Below, piece after piece: positions 57,378-64,000 of a stretch of 64,000 bases of DNA; position 1 is the first letter of the stretch; each line of letters starts with the position of its first letter. The translations under genes and the position numbers were made by a program. The notes beneath the pieces are model-generated. The model made no database searches, was not told the origin of the DNA, and saw nothing but the letters and a program-made list of their open reading frames with translations. Source of the stretch: CAVVSD01 sp963837655 (GTDB taxonomy: Bacteria > Actinomycetota > Thermoleophilia > Solirubrobacterales > Solirubrobacteraceae); the NCBI GenBank assembly GCA_963837655.1, contig CAWIOK010000006.1, forward strand, positions 377,458 through 441,457, written 5' to 3'.

Positions 57378-58384
57378 CGGAACCCGCGGGCCGCAGCATG
57401 CGGGCGATGCTCTTCGAGGGCGTCGGCTCGCCGCTGCGACCCGCACGGGTGCCCATGCCGGAGCCGGGCCCCGGACAGCTGCTGCTGCGGGTCCTGGCCT
57501 GCGGCGTCTGCCGCACCGACCTGCACCTCCTCGACGGCGAGGTCGAGATCGCCGACCCGCCGCGGATCCTCGGCCACCAGATCATCGCCCGGACCGAGCC
57601 CGGCGGTGTCCGCGTCGGCGTGCCCTGGCTCGGCTGGACGTGCGGCGAGTGCAGGTACTGCCTGAGCGATCGCGAGAACCTCTGCCTCCACGCCCGGTTC
57701 ACGGGCTGCGACATCGACGGCGGCTTCGCCGAGTACGCGGTCGCCGACGAGCGCTTCTGCTTCCCGATCCCGGAGGGCCACCCGGACGACCAGGCCGCAC
57801 CGTTGCTGTGCGCGGGCCTCATCGGCTACCGCTGCCTGCGCATGTGCGGGGACGCCGAGCACCTCGGCCTCTACGGGTTCGGCGCGGCCGCCCACATCCT
57901 CATCCAGGTCGCGAGGGCCCAGGGCCGCGACGTCTACGCCTTCACGCGCAACGGCGACGACACCGCGCAGGCGTTCGCCCGCGAGCTCGGTGCGACATGG
58001 GCCGGCGCCTCCAGCGAGCGACCGCCGGCCGAGCTGGACGCGGCCATCATCTTCGCCCCCGACGGGGCGCTCGTCCCGCTGGCCCTGCGCGCCACAGCAC
58101 GGGGCGCCACCGTCGTGTGCGGCGGTATCCACATGAGCGACATCCCGTCCTTCCCGTACAGCGACCTCTGGGAGGAGCGGGTGCTCCGATCCGTCGCGAA
58201 CCTCACCCGGCGCGACGGCCAGGAGTTCCTGCGGCTGGCGCCCCACGTCCCGGTCCACACACGCGTGAGCACGTACGCGCTCGAGCAGGCCAACGAGGCC
58301 CTCGCCGACCTCCGCGCGGGCCGCTTCGGCGGCGCCGCGGTGATCGTCCCCCAGCGAGCTACGGGCCCGGGCGCCAGACGCTGA
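57374..58384 (+). CDS. Zinc-dependent alcohol dehydrogenase family protein
   Basis: A 336-residue medium-chain dehydrogenase. The catalytic zinc region is VLACGVCRTDLHLLDGEV and ILGHQIIA (His), and the structural zinc has four Cys in CGECRYCLSDRENLCLHARF. The Rossmann motif is GLYGFGAAAHILIQVA. It belongs to the AdhA-like group common in actinobacteria. It starts inside the LPFTG stop codon. Its 3' end overlaps the convergent secreted-protein gene by 26 bp. Dehydrogenases of this kind help balance NADH under low oxygen, consistent with the island. Confidence 0.9.
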   Translation: MTEPAGRSMRAMLFEGVGSPLRPARVPMPEPGPGQLLLRVLACGVCRTDLHLLDGEVEIADPPRILGHQIIARTEPGGVRVGVPWLGWTCGECRYCLSDRENLCLHARFTGCDIDGGFAEYAVADERFCFPIPEGHPDDQAAPLLCAGLIGYRCLRMCGDAEHLGLYGFGAAAHILIQVARAQGRDVYAFTRNGDDTAQAFARELGATWAGASSERPPAELDAAIIFAPDGALVPLALRATARGATVVCGGIHMSDIPSFPYSDLWEERVLRSVANLTRRDGQEFLRLAPHVPVHTRVSTYALEQANEALADLRAGRFGGAAVIVPQRATGPGARR

Positions 58385-59630
58385 CCTGCAGCGCGTCGTC
58401 GGCGGGGGACGCAGCGGCCAGGGCCGTTCCGGATGCGGCTGCGGCGACGGCGAACCGCGCCGGCCCGGTGAGGGGCGCTGCATCGACAGGCCCGCCGTCG
58501 ACCGCACGGGCGCCGACCGCCTGCGGAGGTCCGAAGCCGGACGGCAGCAGGCGCTCCACGACGCGCGAGCCGCGCCGCGTCGAAGCGACCGCAGTCCAGC
58601 CGTCGGCTGCGGGTACCGGCGAGGTCGCGAGCCCGTCGGCCGCGATCCGCGAGCCGACGACCGCCCCGTCCGGGAGGCCCGGCGCGTCGTGCGTCCAGCT
58701 CGCCTGCGCGGCGCCCCCCGACGTCCCCGCGAGCACCAGCTCGCGCGACGGAAGTCCGTCCAGGAGCGCCGGATCGGAGAGCAGTCCGTCACGGAGCGTC
58801 CGCGCGAGCACGAGTCCGTCGAGGTCCTCGCCCGTGCTGCACGAGGCGCCCAGCCAGGCGGTGACCGCGCGGCCGGAGGACGTCACGACGAGGCGCAGGT
58901 GCGTCGCGGGCGCGCTCGCAATCGTGCGCGGCCCGGTGAAGGGCCGCCGGACCGCCGCCGCCCTGAACAGCACGCCCGTGCTCGCGCCGCTCCCGCAGCC
59001 GGCGATCCCGGCGAGATAGCCGCGCCCCCGGGGGTCGAACGTGAGCGTCGGGTCCTGCAGCGCGCCATGTCCGGTGCCCTCGATGGCACCGACGATCCCG
59101 AAGCGGTGTCCCGGTGCGCGCCAGGCGATCCCGACGCCGGGCGCCCTCCTGGTCGCGGCGTTGAAGGTCAGTGCAACGCTGCGGTCCGGCGCGACCGCGA
59201 GTCGCGGCTGTGCTCGGAGGAAGCTCGACGACCGGGAGACGGTCTGGGTCGACGACCAGCGTCCCGACGGCGTCCGGAAGGCCGCCCGGAGCGTGATGGG
59301 CCCAGCACGTAGACCACCGGTCTGCTGCTGCTCCATCCAGGCGACCGTGACCTCGCCACGGGCGCTCATCGCGACCGTCAGGCCCGCGACGGCGCGGTTC
59401 CTGGCCCGCAGCAGCACATGGCCGGCGGTGCCGGTGGCCGCGCGCACGACCGTCACGCCCCCCGCCTCCGAGACCCAGGCGGCGGCGACGCGGCCGGAGC
59501 CATCGACCGCAAGCGCGGTGCCCGACGCGCGCCCCGAGCCGGCCGGGCGGATTACCGGGCTCCATCCGGCCTGCGCCGTGGGTGCGGCGACGAGAGCGGC
59601 GAGTGCCGCGATGAGGAGGGCCCGCCACAC
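58359..59630 (-). CDS. Secreted hypothetical protein with beta repeats
   Basis: A 423-residue exported protein from GTG 59630. The signal peptide is MWRALLIAALAALVAAPTAQ with cleavage after AQA. The body consists of repeated strand pairs such as GTALAVDGSGRVAAAWVSEA and GLTVAMSARGEVTVAWMEQQ, the AVAWx-type unit also found in the protein at 28344-30116, suggesting a beta propeller. Two Cys occur near the middle (GCGSG and GASCS). No anchor is seen. Function unknown. Confidence 0.7.
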   Translation of the reverse strand: MWRALLIAALAALVAAPTAQAGWSPVIRPAGSGRASGTALAVDGSGRVAAAWVSEAGGVTVVRAATGTAGHVLLRARNRAVAGLTVAMSARGEVTVAWMEQQQTGGLRAGPITLRAAFRTPSGRWSSTQTVSRSSSFLRAQPRLAVAPDRSVALTFNAATRRAPGVGIAWRAPGHRFGIVGAIEGTGHGALQDPTLTFDPRGRGYLAGIAGCGSGASTGVLFRAAAVRRPFTGPRTIASAPATHLRLVVTSSGRAVTAWLGASCSTGEDLDGLVLARTLRDGLLSDPALLDGLPSRELVLAGTSGGAAQASWTHDAPGLPDGAVVGSRIAADGLATSPVPAADGWTAVASTRRGSRVVERLLPSGFGPPQAVGARAVDGGPVDAAPLTGPARFAVAAAASGTALAAASPADDALQVSVWRPGP

Positions 59631-59640
59631 GTCGACCCGG

Positions 59641-60078
59641 TCACGCAGCGTGACCGAGGGCGATGTCCCCGATCACGTCCAGGGTGGAGAGGACGCCGAC
59701 GGGGCGCCTTGTCGAGGAGTCGACGACGACCACGTGATGGACGTCGTAGTCGTGCATCACCTGCGCCGCCTGCGATACGGAGTCCTCCGGGGCGACGACC
59801 ACCGCGGGCGTCGCAGACATGTCACCTGCCGTCGCGGTGCCGACGGCGTCGATGTGTCCGACGAGGTCGAGGTCGGACACGACGCCCCAGACGAGGTGCT
59901 CCGTGCCGGCCCTGCTGCGGCGGATCCCGTCGACAACGACCGCGTGGACGTGACTCTCGGCCATCACCCGCGCCACGTCGCGAAGCGGGGTGTCAGCGCG
60001 GCACGAGACCACGCCGCGATGCATCAGGTCCGAGACAGTCGCCTCGTCGAGACTCAGTCGTGAAGGGTCGGGCGCCAT
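59641..60078 (-). CDS. Two-CBS-domain protein (Hrp1-like)
   Basis: A 145-residue protein made only of a CBS pair: LMHRGVVSCRADTPLRDVARVMAESHVHAV, then DLDLVGHIDAVG and SQAAQVMHDYDVHHVVVVDS, ending GVLSTLDVIGDIALGHAA. Stand-alone CBS pairs sense adenine nucleotides. Mycobacterial Hrp1 (Rv2626c), a strong DosR-regulon protein, has this architecture and length. It follows the alcohol dehydrogenase by 13 bp and should share its promoter and operator. Confidence 0.88.
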   Translation of the reverse strand: MAPDPSRLSLDEATVSDLMHRGVVSCRADTPLRDVARVMAESHVHAVVVDGIRRSRAGTEHLVWGVVSDLDLVGHIDAVGTATAGDMSATPAVVVAPEDSVSQAAQVMHDYDVHHVVVVDSSTRRPVGVLSTLDVIGDIALGHAA

Positions 60079-60091
60079 GGATCTCTTCCCG

Positions 60092-61159
60092 TCAGACCGA
60101 GACGGTCGCCGGGACCCACCCCTCAGGGGATGACGCGGCGTCCTGGAGGCGGAAGACGAGCCGCGGGGTGAGCGAGCTGCCGTCGAGCACCTGCTCGACG
60201 GCGTCGTTGACGTCCTCCAGCGACCGCTCCTCGTAGAGCACCCGCGTCAGGCCGCGCCGGTGCAGCTCGAAGACCTCCTCGAGGTCGCGGTGCGTGCCCA
60301 CGATCGAGCCCTTGATCGTCAGGCCTCCCAGCACGGTCTGGAAGATCGGGACCTCGAGCCCGTTCTCGGCCGGCAGGCCGACGCAGACGAGGGTGCCGCC
60401 CCGTGCGAGCGAGCCGAGCGCCTGCTCGAACGCGACCGGCTGCACGGCCGTCGAGATGGCCACATCGGCGCCACCCAGCCGCTGGATCGCAGCCACCGGA
60501 TCCTCTTCCCCGGCGTGCACGACGTGCTCGGCACCGAGCTCTCGCGCCGCCTGCAGCCGCTGCTCGTTGATGTCGACGGCGACGACCGATGCACCTGTGA
60601 TGCGGGCGTACTGGATCGCCATGTGCCCGAGGCCACCGGCACCGAACACCGCGACGACGTCCGAGGACCGGGCGCCGGAAACCTTGACGGCCTTGTAGGT
60701 CGTGACGCCCGCGCACGTCAGCGGCGCCGCGACGAACGGGTCCACCCCGTCGGGCACGCGGACGACGTGTCGCGCATGCCCGACCGCGTAGTCGGCGAAG
60801 CCGCCGTTGATCGAGTAGCCGGTGTTCTGCTGCGACAGGCACAGCGTCTCGCGCCCTGAGTTGCAGTAGCGGCAATCGCCGCACGCATAGCCGAGCCAGG
60901 GCAGCGCGACGCGCATCCCCTCCTGCAGCCCGTGCGCGTTGCCGCCGCCCAGACCCTCGATGACGCCGACGCCTTCGTGGCCGGGGATGAACGGCAGCTG
61001 GGGCCGCACGGGCCACTCGCCCCGCGCGGCGTGGATGTCGGTGTGGCAGAGGCCCGACGCCTCGATGCGCACGAGGACCTCCTCCGGGCCCGCGACAGGG
61101 ACCGGCACGTCCTCGATGGACAGTGGCTGATCGAAGCTGTGGACGACTGCTGCGCGCAT
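60092..61159 (-). CDS. Zinc-dependent alcohol dehydrogenase (AdhP-like)
   Basis: A 355-residue dehydrogenase from ATG 61159 (MRAAVVHSFDQPLSIED). Catalytic zinc: EASGLCHTDIHAARGEW and IPGHEGVGV. Structural zinc: CGDCRYCNSGRETLC. Nucleotide site: VAVFGAGGLGHMAIQYARIT. The sequence looks like AdhP-type ethanol/propanol dehydrogenases. The upstream island operator (61240-61256) lies 81 bp from the start. It is co-transcribed with the CBS gene, a pairing that links NADH turnover to adenylate sensing, by inference. Confidence 0.92.
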   Translation of the reverse strand: MRAAVVHSFDQPLSIEDVPVPVAGPEEVLVRIEASGLCHTDIHAARGEWPVRPQLPFIPGHEGVGVIEGLGGGNAHGLQEGMRVALPWLGYACGDCRYCNSGRETLCLSQQNTGYSINGGFADYAVGHARHVVRVPDGVDPFVAAPLTCAGVTTYKAVKVSGARSSDVVAVFGAGGLGHMAIQYARITGASVVAVDINEQRLQAARELGAEHVVHAGEEDPVAAIQRLGGADVAISTAVQPVAFEQALGSLARGGTLVCVGLPAENGLEVPIFQTVLGGLTIKGSIVGTHRDLEEVFELHRRGLTRVLYEERSLEDVNDAVEQVLDGSSLTPRLVFRLQDAASSPEGWVPATVSV

Positions 61160-61236
61160 GGTCGGACGCCTTTCGCTGGAGTCCATCGACGCTGCCACCG
61201 CGGCGCCGGCGCGTCATCGGGAGCAGGCCGTCAGAC

Positions 61237-62970
61237 CTATCCGTAGTCCGCCCCGGCCTCGCTCCGCCCGCCGCCCCTGCGTGGGTCAGGCTTGTCGCGC
61301 CCGACCGGCAGGACCGCGTGCAACTCGGTCCCCTGCCCCGGACCGGAGGTCACCTCCAAGGTCCCATCGGCGAGTGCGACGCGCTCGTGCATGCCGATGA
61401 GGCCGAAGCCATCCCCGGTCCGCTCCGTCTCGAACCCCTCCCCGTCGTCGCAGACGCGGACGTGGATCGCCCCGTCGCGCTCGACGACGGAGATCTCGAT
61501 CCGTCCGGCCGACGCATGCTTGAGGGTGTTGGTCGTCGCCTCCTGCACGAGGCGGTAGACCGCGTCCTCGACCGCCGGCGGGTGGCGGGCCTCCGACCGC
61601 CCGGCCTCGAAGTCGAGATCGACGACCAGGTCGACCTCCGGCGCGTCGGGCATGCCACGCAGTCGCTCCACGAGCGCCTCGATCGCCGCCTTCGTCCCGA
61701 GCTGGTCCAGGGCTGCAGGACGCAGATCGGTGATGATCGACCGGAGCGCATCGATGCCCTCGGCGAGCCGTGTGACCGCGTCGTCGACGGCCGCCGCGAG
61801 GGCCTCGGGCGTCCCGCGCCGGCGTGCGGCGGAGAGCGTCACGCGCAGCGCTCCCATGTCCTGCAGCGTCTGATCGTGCAGCTCGCGCGCCCAGCGCTGG
61901 CGCTCGCGCTCGGACGCCTCGAGGCTCCGTCGCAGTCCGTGTGCCGTGAACTCCTGCGCCGTCGCGACCGCGGTCGCCGCACTCGCCGCGAAGGACTCCA
62001 GCAGCAGCTCGTCGTCGCGGGTGAACTCCGGCCCGCCCACCTGGCGGTCGAACGCGTAGAGCACCCCGACCGCTCGCCCCCGGTAGAGGAGCGGGACGAC
62101 CAGCCCGCCGCTGGCATCGATGTAGTCGTTCAGGGTGTAGCGCAGCTGCGCCCTGACGTCGCCGAGGCGCTGCGAGCGCCTGCGGCGCAGCACCGCGCCG
62201 CCCAGGGAGCCGTGCACCGGGACCCGCGCACCGAGGAGACCGGGCTCGAAGTCGCCCGCGGCCGCACGCACGGCGAGCTCGTCGCCCTCGCGCAGTGCGA
62301 TGCTCAGCGACTCCGCGTGCACCAGCGCCCTGCCGCGCTTGACGATGAGCTCGAGCACCCGCTCCAGCTCCATCTCGCCGCCGACGGCCTTGGCGATGTC
62401 CGTCGTCGCCCGCATCCCGCGGACGGCCTGCTCGAGCTCGGCCGCGCGGTGCCGTTCGCGGTCATAGAGGCGGGCGTTCTCGACCGCGATGCCCACCCAC
62501 GTCGCCAGCAGGACGGCGGCCGCCTCGTCCTCGGCGGTGAACTCGCCCCCCTCCTTCTCCGTGAGGTACAGGTTGCCCCACGCCTCGCCGCGGATCCTGA
62601 TGGGGACGCCGAGGAACGTCGTCATCGGAGGATGGCCGGGAGGAAACCCGTAGGAACTGGGGTGGCTGCCGACGTCGGCGAGCCGCAGCGCCGTCGGATG
62701 CTCGATCAGGACGCCAAGGACCCCGCGTCCACGCGGAAGCTCGCCGATCTCGGCGCGCCGCTCCTCGTCGATGCCGCGGGTCAGGAACCGCTCGAGCTCG
62801 TGGCGGTCCTCGTCGAGCACGCCGACGGCGGCATAGCGCGCGCCGGTCAGCTCGCACGCCGTCGAGAGGACGCGCGTGAGCAGCGTCTCGAGGTCGAGCT
62901 CGGAGATGATCTCCGGCATCGCCTCCATCAGACGCCTCAGCCTGGCGTCGTGAAGATCCGTCGAGGCCAT
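61237..62970 (-). CDS. Two-GAF histidine kinase, DevS/DosT-like
   Basis: A 577-residue cytosolic kinase. GAF 1 (about 20-170) has ARYAAVGVLDEDRHELERFL and FLGVPIRIRGEAWGNLYLTE. GAF 2 (about 190-335) has LVVPLLYRGRAVGVLYAFDR. The HisKA_3 segment has phospho-acceptor His365 in ARELHDQTLQDM, and the ATPase has EATTNTLKHASAGRIEI, CDDGEGF and GFGLIGMHERVALADG. This is the same layout and size as DevS/DosT (about 578 residues) and the likely partner of the NarL-type regulator at 45968. Whether GAF 1 binds heme is not decidable here: I saw no obvious DevS-like proximal His context. Confidence 0.9.
   Translation of the reverse strand: MASTDLHDARLRRLMEAMPEIISELDLETLLTRVLSTACELTGARYAAVGVLDEDRHELERFLTRGIDEERRAEIGELPRGRGVLGVLIEHPTALRLADVGSHPSSYGFPPGHPPMTTFLGVPIRIRGEAWGNLYLTEKEGGEFTAEDEAAAVLLATWVGIAVENARLYDRERHRAAELEQAVRGMRATTDIAKAVGGEMELERVLELIVKRGRALVHAESLSIALREGDELAVRAAAGDFEPGLLGARVPVHGSLGGAVLRRRRSQRLGDVRAQLRYTLNDYIDASGGLVVPLLYRGRAVGVLYAFDRQVGGPEFTRDDELLLESFAASAATAVATAQEFTAHGLRRSLEASERERQRWARELHDQTLQDMGALRVTLSAARRRGTPEALAAAVDDAVTRLAEGIDALRSIITDLRPAALDQLGTKAAIEALVERLRGMPDAPEVDLVVDLDFEAGRSEARHPPAVEDAVYRLVQEATTNTLKHASAGRIEISVVERDGAIHVRVCDDGEGFETERTGDGFGLIGMHERVALADGTLEVTSGPGQGTELHAVLPVGRDKPDPRRGGGRSEAGADYG
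61240..61256 (-). promoter_or_regulatory. Island operator site 5 (CCGGGGC-GGA-CTACGGA)
   Basis: The second heptamer is exact and the first is degenerate (CCGGGGC for CTGCGGG). On the minus strand it points toward the alcohol dehydrogenase, 81 bp upstream of ATG 61159. It sits at the very end of the histidine kinase gene, next to its TAG stop. Confidence 0.5.
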
Positions 62971-63023
62971 GGGCGGTGGTGCCCGACCCTACTGCGGCGG
63001 CGCCCCGAGGCGGCGCGACCTGA

Positions 63024-63040
63024 TCCGTAGCTCACCGCAC
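63024..63040 (-). promoter_or_regulatory. Island operator site 6 (GTGCGGT-GAG-CTACGGA)
   Basis: A minus-strand site 54 bp upstream of the histidine kinase start (62970), in the 148-bp gap to the divergent flavodoxin gene. The second heptamer is exact and the first has two mismatches. Kinase autoregulation by this site would match regulator autoregulation through site 1. Confidence 0.6.
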
Positions 63041-63101
63041 CCGACGAGTGGAAGTCCCTCGCCTCGCAGCGCATCCTCCACGGATGGCCGCGGCGCCGCG
63101 C

Positions 63102-63113
63102 GACCGTACGGTC
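63102..63113. promoter_or_regulatory. GACCGTACGGTC palindrome before the flavodoxin gene
   Basis: A perfect 12-bp palindrome ends six bases before ATG 63119. It includes GTACGG, one base from the operator half-site CTACGGA. Its position would block ribosome or polymerase access rather than recruit it. It could be a chance GC-rich palindrome. Confidence 0.3.
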
Positions 63114-63118
63114 GGCGC

Positions 63119-63631
63119 ATGGAACACAAGACCCTCATCGCCTACGCCTCCAAGCACGGCTCGACCCACGAGGTCGCCGACGAGGTGGCAGAGGTCCTCC
63201 GAGGGCACGGGCTCGACGTCGACGTGCGGCCCGCGGCCTCCGTCCAGGATCTCGAGCCCTACGACGCCGTCGTGATCGGCGGCGCCATCTACATGGGCCG
63301 CTGGCACCGCGACGCGCGACGGTTGCTGCACCGCACCGCCCTCGCGTTGAGCGGCCGCCCGGTGTTCGTCTTCGGCATGGGTCCGATGAACCTGGAGCCG
63401 GACTCGATGGCGAGTGCCCGCAAGCAGGTGGACCACGCGCTGGAGAAGGTGCCCGAGGTCGAGCCGGTCTCGGTCGCGATCTTCGGCGGCGTCGTCCACC
63501 GGGACGACCTGCACTTCCCCTTCGACCACATGCCTGAGACCGACGCGCGCGACGAGACCGCGATCCGTGCCTGGGCGGGGGACATCGCGTCCGTGCTGCA
63601 GGCCCGTCGCGCGACGCCGTCGCGCGCGTGA
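63119..63631 (+). CDS. Flavodoxin-domain protein (HemG-like)
   Basis: A 170-residue flavodoxin. The FMN phosphate loop is IAYASKHGSTHEVADEVAEV at the N terminus, with YDAVVIGGAIYMGRWHRDAR as the second FMN segment and VFVFGMGPMN as the third. The spacing matches menaquinone-dependent protoporphyrinogen IX dehydrogenase (HemG) and related short-chain flavodoxins, although this branch is frequently a stress-inducible flavodoxin in actinobacteria. It is divergent from the two-GAF kinase and overlaps the next gene (GTGA). Confidence 0.85.
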   Translation: MEHKTLIAYASKHGSTHEVADEVAEVLRGHGLDVDVRPAASVQDLEPYDAVVIGGAIYMGRWHRDARRLLHRTALALSGRPVFVFGMGPMNLEPDSMASARKQVDHALEKVPEVEPVSVAIFGGVVHRDDLHFPFDHMPETDARDETAIRAWAGDIASVLQARRATPSRA

Positions 63632-64000
63632 CGACCCCGGCGGCGCAACCGTCACCCGCGCCGCGGCGCTCCTCGCCAGGGGCCGGCCGCATCGCGGCGC
63701 TCATCGCCGGCAGCCTGCTCGCGCTCGTCGCGGCCGCGCTGCTGGTGGGCGGTATCGCGCTGGTCGCCGCGCATCTGACCCAGCGCGACCACGACGGCTT
63801 CTACACGTCCCCCACGACCCGGCTCGCGACCAGTACCTTCGCGCTGACCGGCGAGGGGATCGATCTCGGCGACGTGCGCGGGAGCGCAGGGTGGTCCGTC
63901 GAGTCCTTCGACGCGACCACGCGCATCCGCGTCGACCCTGCCGGCGATGCGCCCCTGTTCGTCGGGATCGCCCCGGCGGCCGACGTGCGGACGTACCTGC
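63628..64000 (+). CDS. Membrane-anchored hypothetical protein, 5' part (runs off window)
   Basis: GTG 63628 overlaps the flavodoxin stop. The first 124 codons are inside the window: a proline-rich cytoplasmic tail (TTPAAQPSPAPRRSSPGAG), one membrane helix (about 23-50, ALIAGSLLALVAAALLVGGI), then an extracytoplasmic beta-type region (TRLATSTFALTGEGIDLGDV). I do not recognise the family. It is probably co-expressed with the flavodoxin. The C-terminal part is outside the window. Confidence 0.65.
   Translation, partial: MTTPAAQPSPAPRRSSPGAGRIAALIAGSLLALVAAALLVGGIALVAAHLTQRDHDGFYTSPTTRLATSTFALTGEGIDLGDVRGSAGWSVESFDATTRIRVDPAGDAPLFVGIAPAADVRTYL

Noticed and set aside
61237..62970. Assignment of heme oxygen sensing to GAF 1 of the kinase.
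   Set aside because: The architecture is DevS-like, but I cannot identify the proximal histidine with confidence from sequence alone.
63061..63090. CCTCCACGGATGG before the flavodoxin gene as an operator.
   Set aside because: Only one half-site is recognisable, with a mismatch, and no second heptamer is found 10 bp away.

Overview
The window is very GC-rich (roughly 70 percent by eye), densely coded actinobacterial DNA. Gene content suggests the class Thermoleophilia, order Solirubrobacterales (Conexibacter, Baekduia or Capillimicrobium relatives): a Rho factor with a long charged insert, a Tad/Flp secretion cluster, thrombospondin-type calcium-repeat secreted proteins, MetE-type II methyltransferases and LPFTG-anchored proteins. 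That placement is inference from gene content. I saw no rRNA, tRNA, CRISPR array, insertion sequence or phage.

Layout. Positions 1-7.4 kb hold MetE-like methyltransferases, a luciferase-like monooxygenase, an IclR regulator and a divergent operon (cyclase, fumarylacetoacetase-type hydrolase, two extradiol-type VOC proteins), followed by a GntR/FCD regulator: an aromatic or ring-fission acid catabolic locus. Positions 7.4-14.0 kb, all on the minus strand, hold a response regulator, a histidine kinase, CpaB, a secreted calcium-repeat protein, and TadA, TadB and TadC. Positions 14.1-17.9 kb hold an ornithine-cyclodeaminase-family reductase, an HsaA/HpaB-like flavin hydroxylase, a hypothetical protein and another MetE-like protein. 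Positions 17.9-25.9 kb are the clearest pathway: a PadR repressor with a palindromic operator, a LigM/DesA-type tetrahydrofolate-dependent O-demethylase, a LigK/GalC-type aldolase, an extradiol dioxygenase, an epoxide hydrolase, two accessory enzymes, a GalB-type 4-oxalomesaconate hydratase and a metal-dependent hydrolase. Together these look like O-demethylation and meta-cleavage of lignin-derived methoxyaromatics, with the MetE-like proteins as possible methyl acceptors.

Positions 25.9-41 kb are mostly housekeeping and transport: a Rho paralogue that has lost key catalytic residues, FolP, a secreted protein, a methyltransferase, the three-subunit PntAB transhydrogenase, a DUF4430 lipoprotein, cob(I)alamin adenosyltransferase, a DrrAB-type ABC exporter with a translationally coupled mini-ORF between its genes, a structured non-coding candidate at 38.2 kb, an EamA exporter, two glyoxalase-fold proteins and an LPFTG protein.

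Positions 41-63.6 kb look like a dormancy or hypoxia island similar in content to the mycobacterial DosR regulon: a NarL/LuxR response regulator, a two-GAF histidine kinase, four universal stress proteins, a kinase/APH fusion next to a Usp (as in Rv2004c-Rv2005c), a CBS-pair protein beside an alcohol dehydrogenase, a GNAT-acyl-CoA synthetase fusion, a flavodoxin and remnants of a P-type ATPase and a ZIP transporter. A recurrent 17-bp site made of two direct heptamers one helical turn apart (consensus CTGCGGG-NNN-CTACGGA) lies in or next to six promoter regions of this island, and I did not find it elsewhere. It is a strong candidate operator for the island's two-component system. Several island genes (one Usp, two of three tandem FAD oxidoreductases, the ATPase and the ZIP gene) are broken by frameshifts or deletions; sequence error remains possible for the single-base cases.
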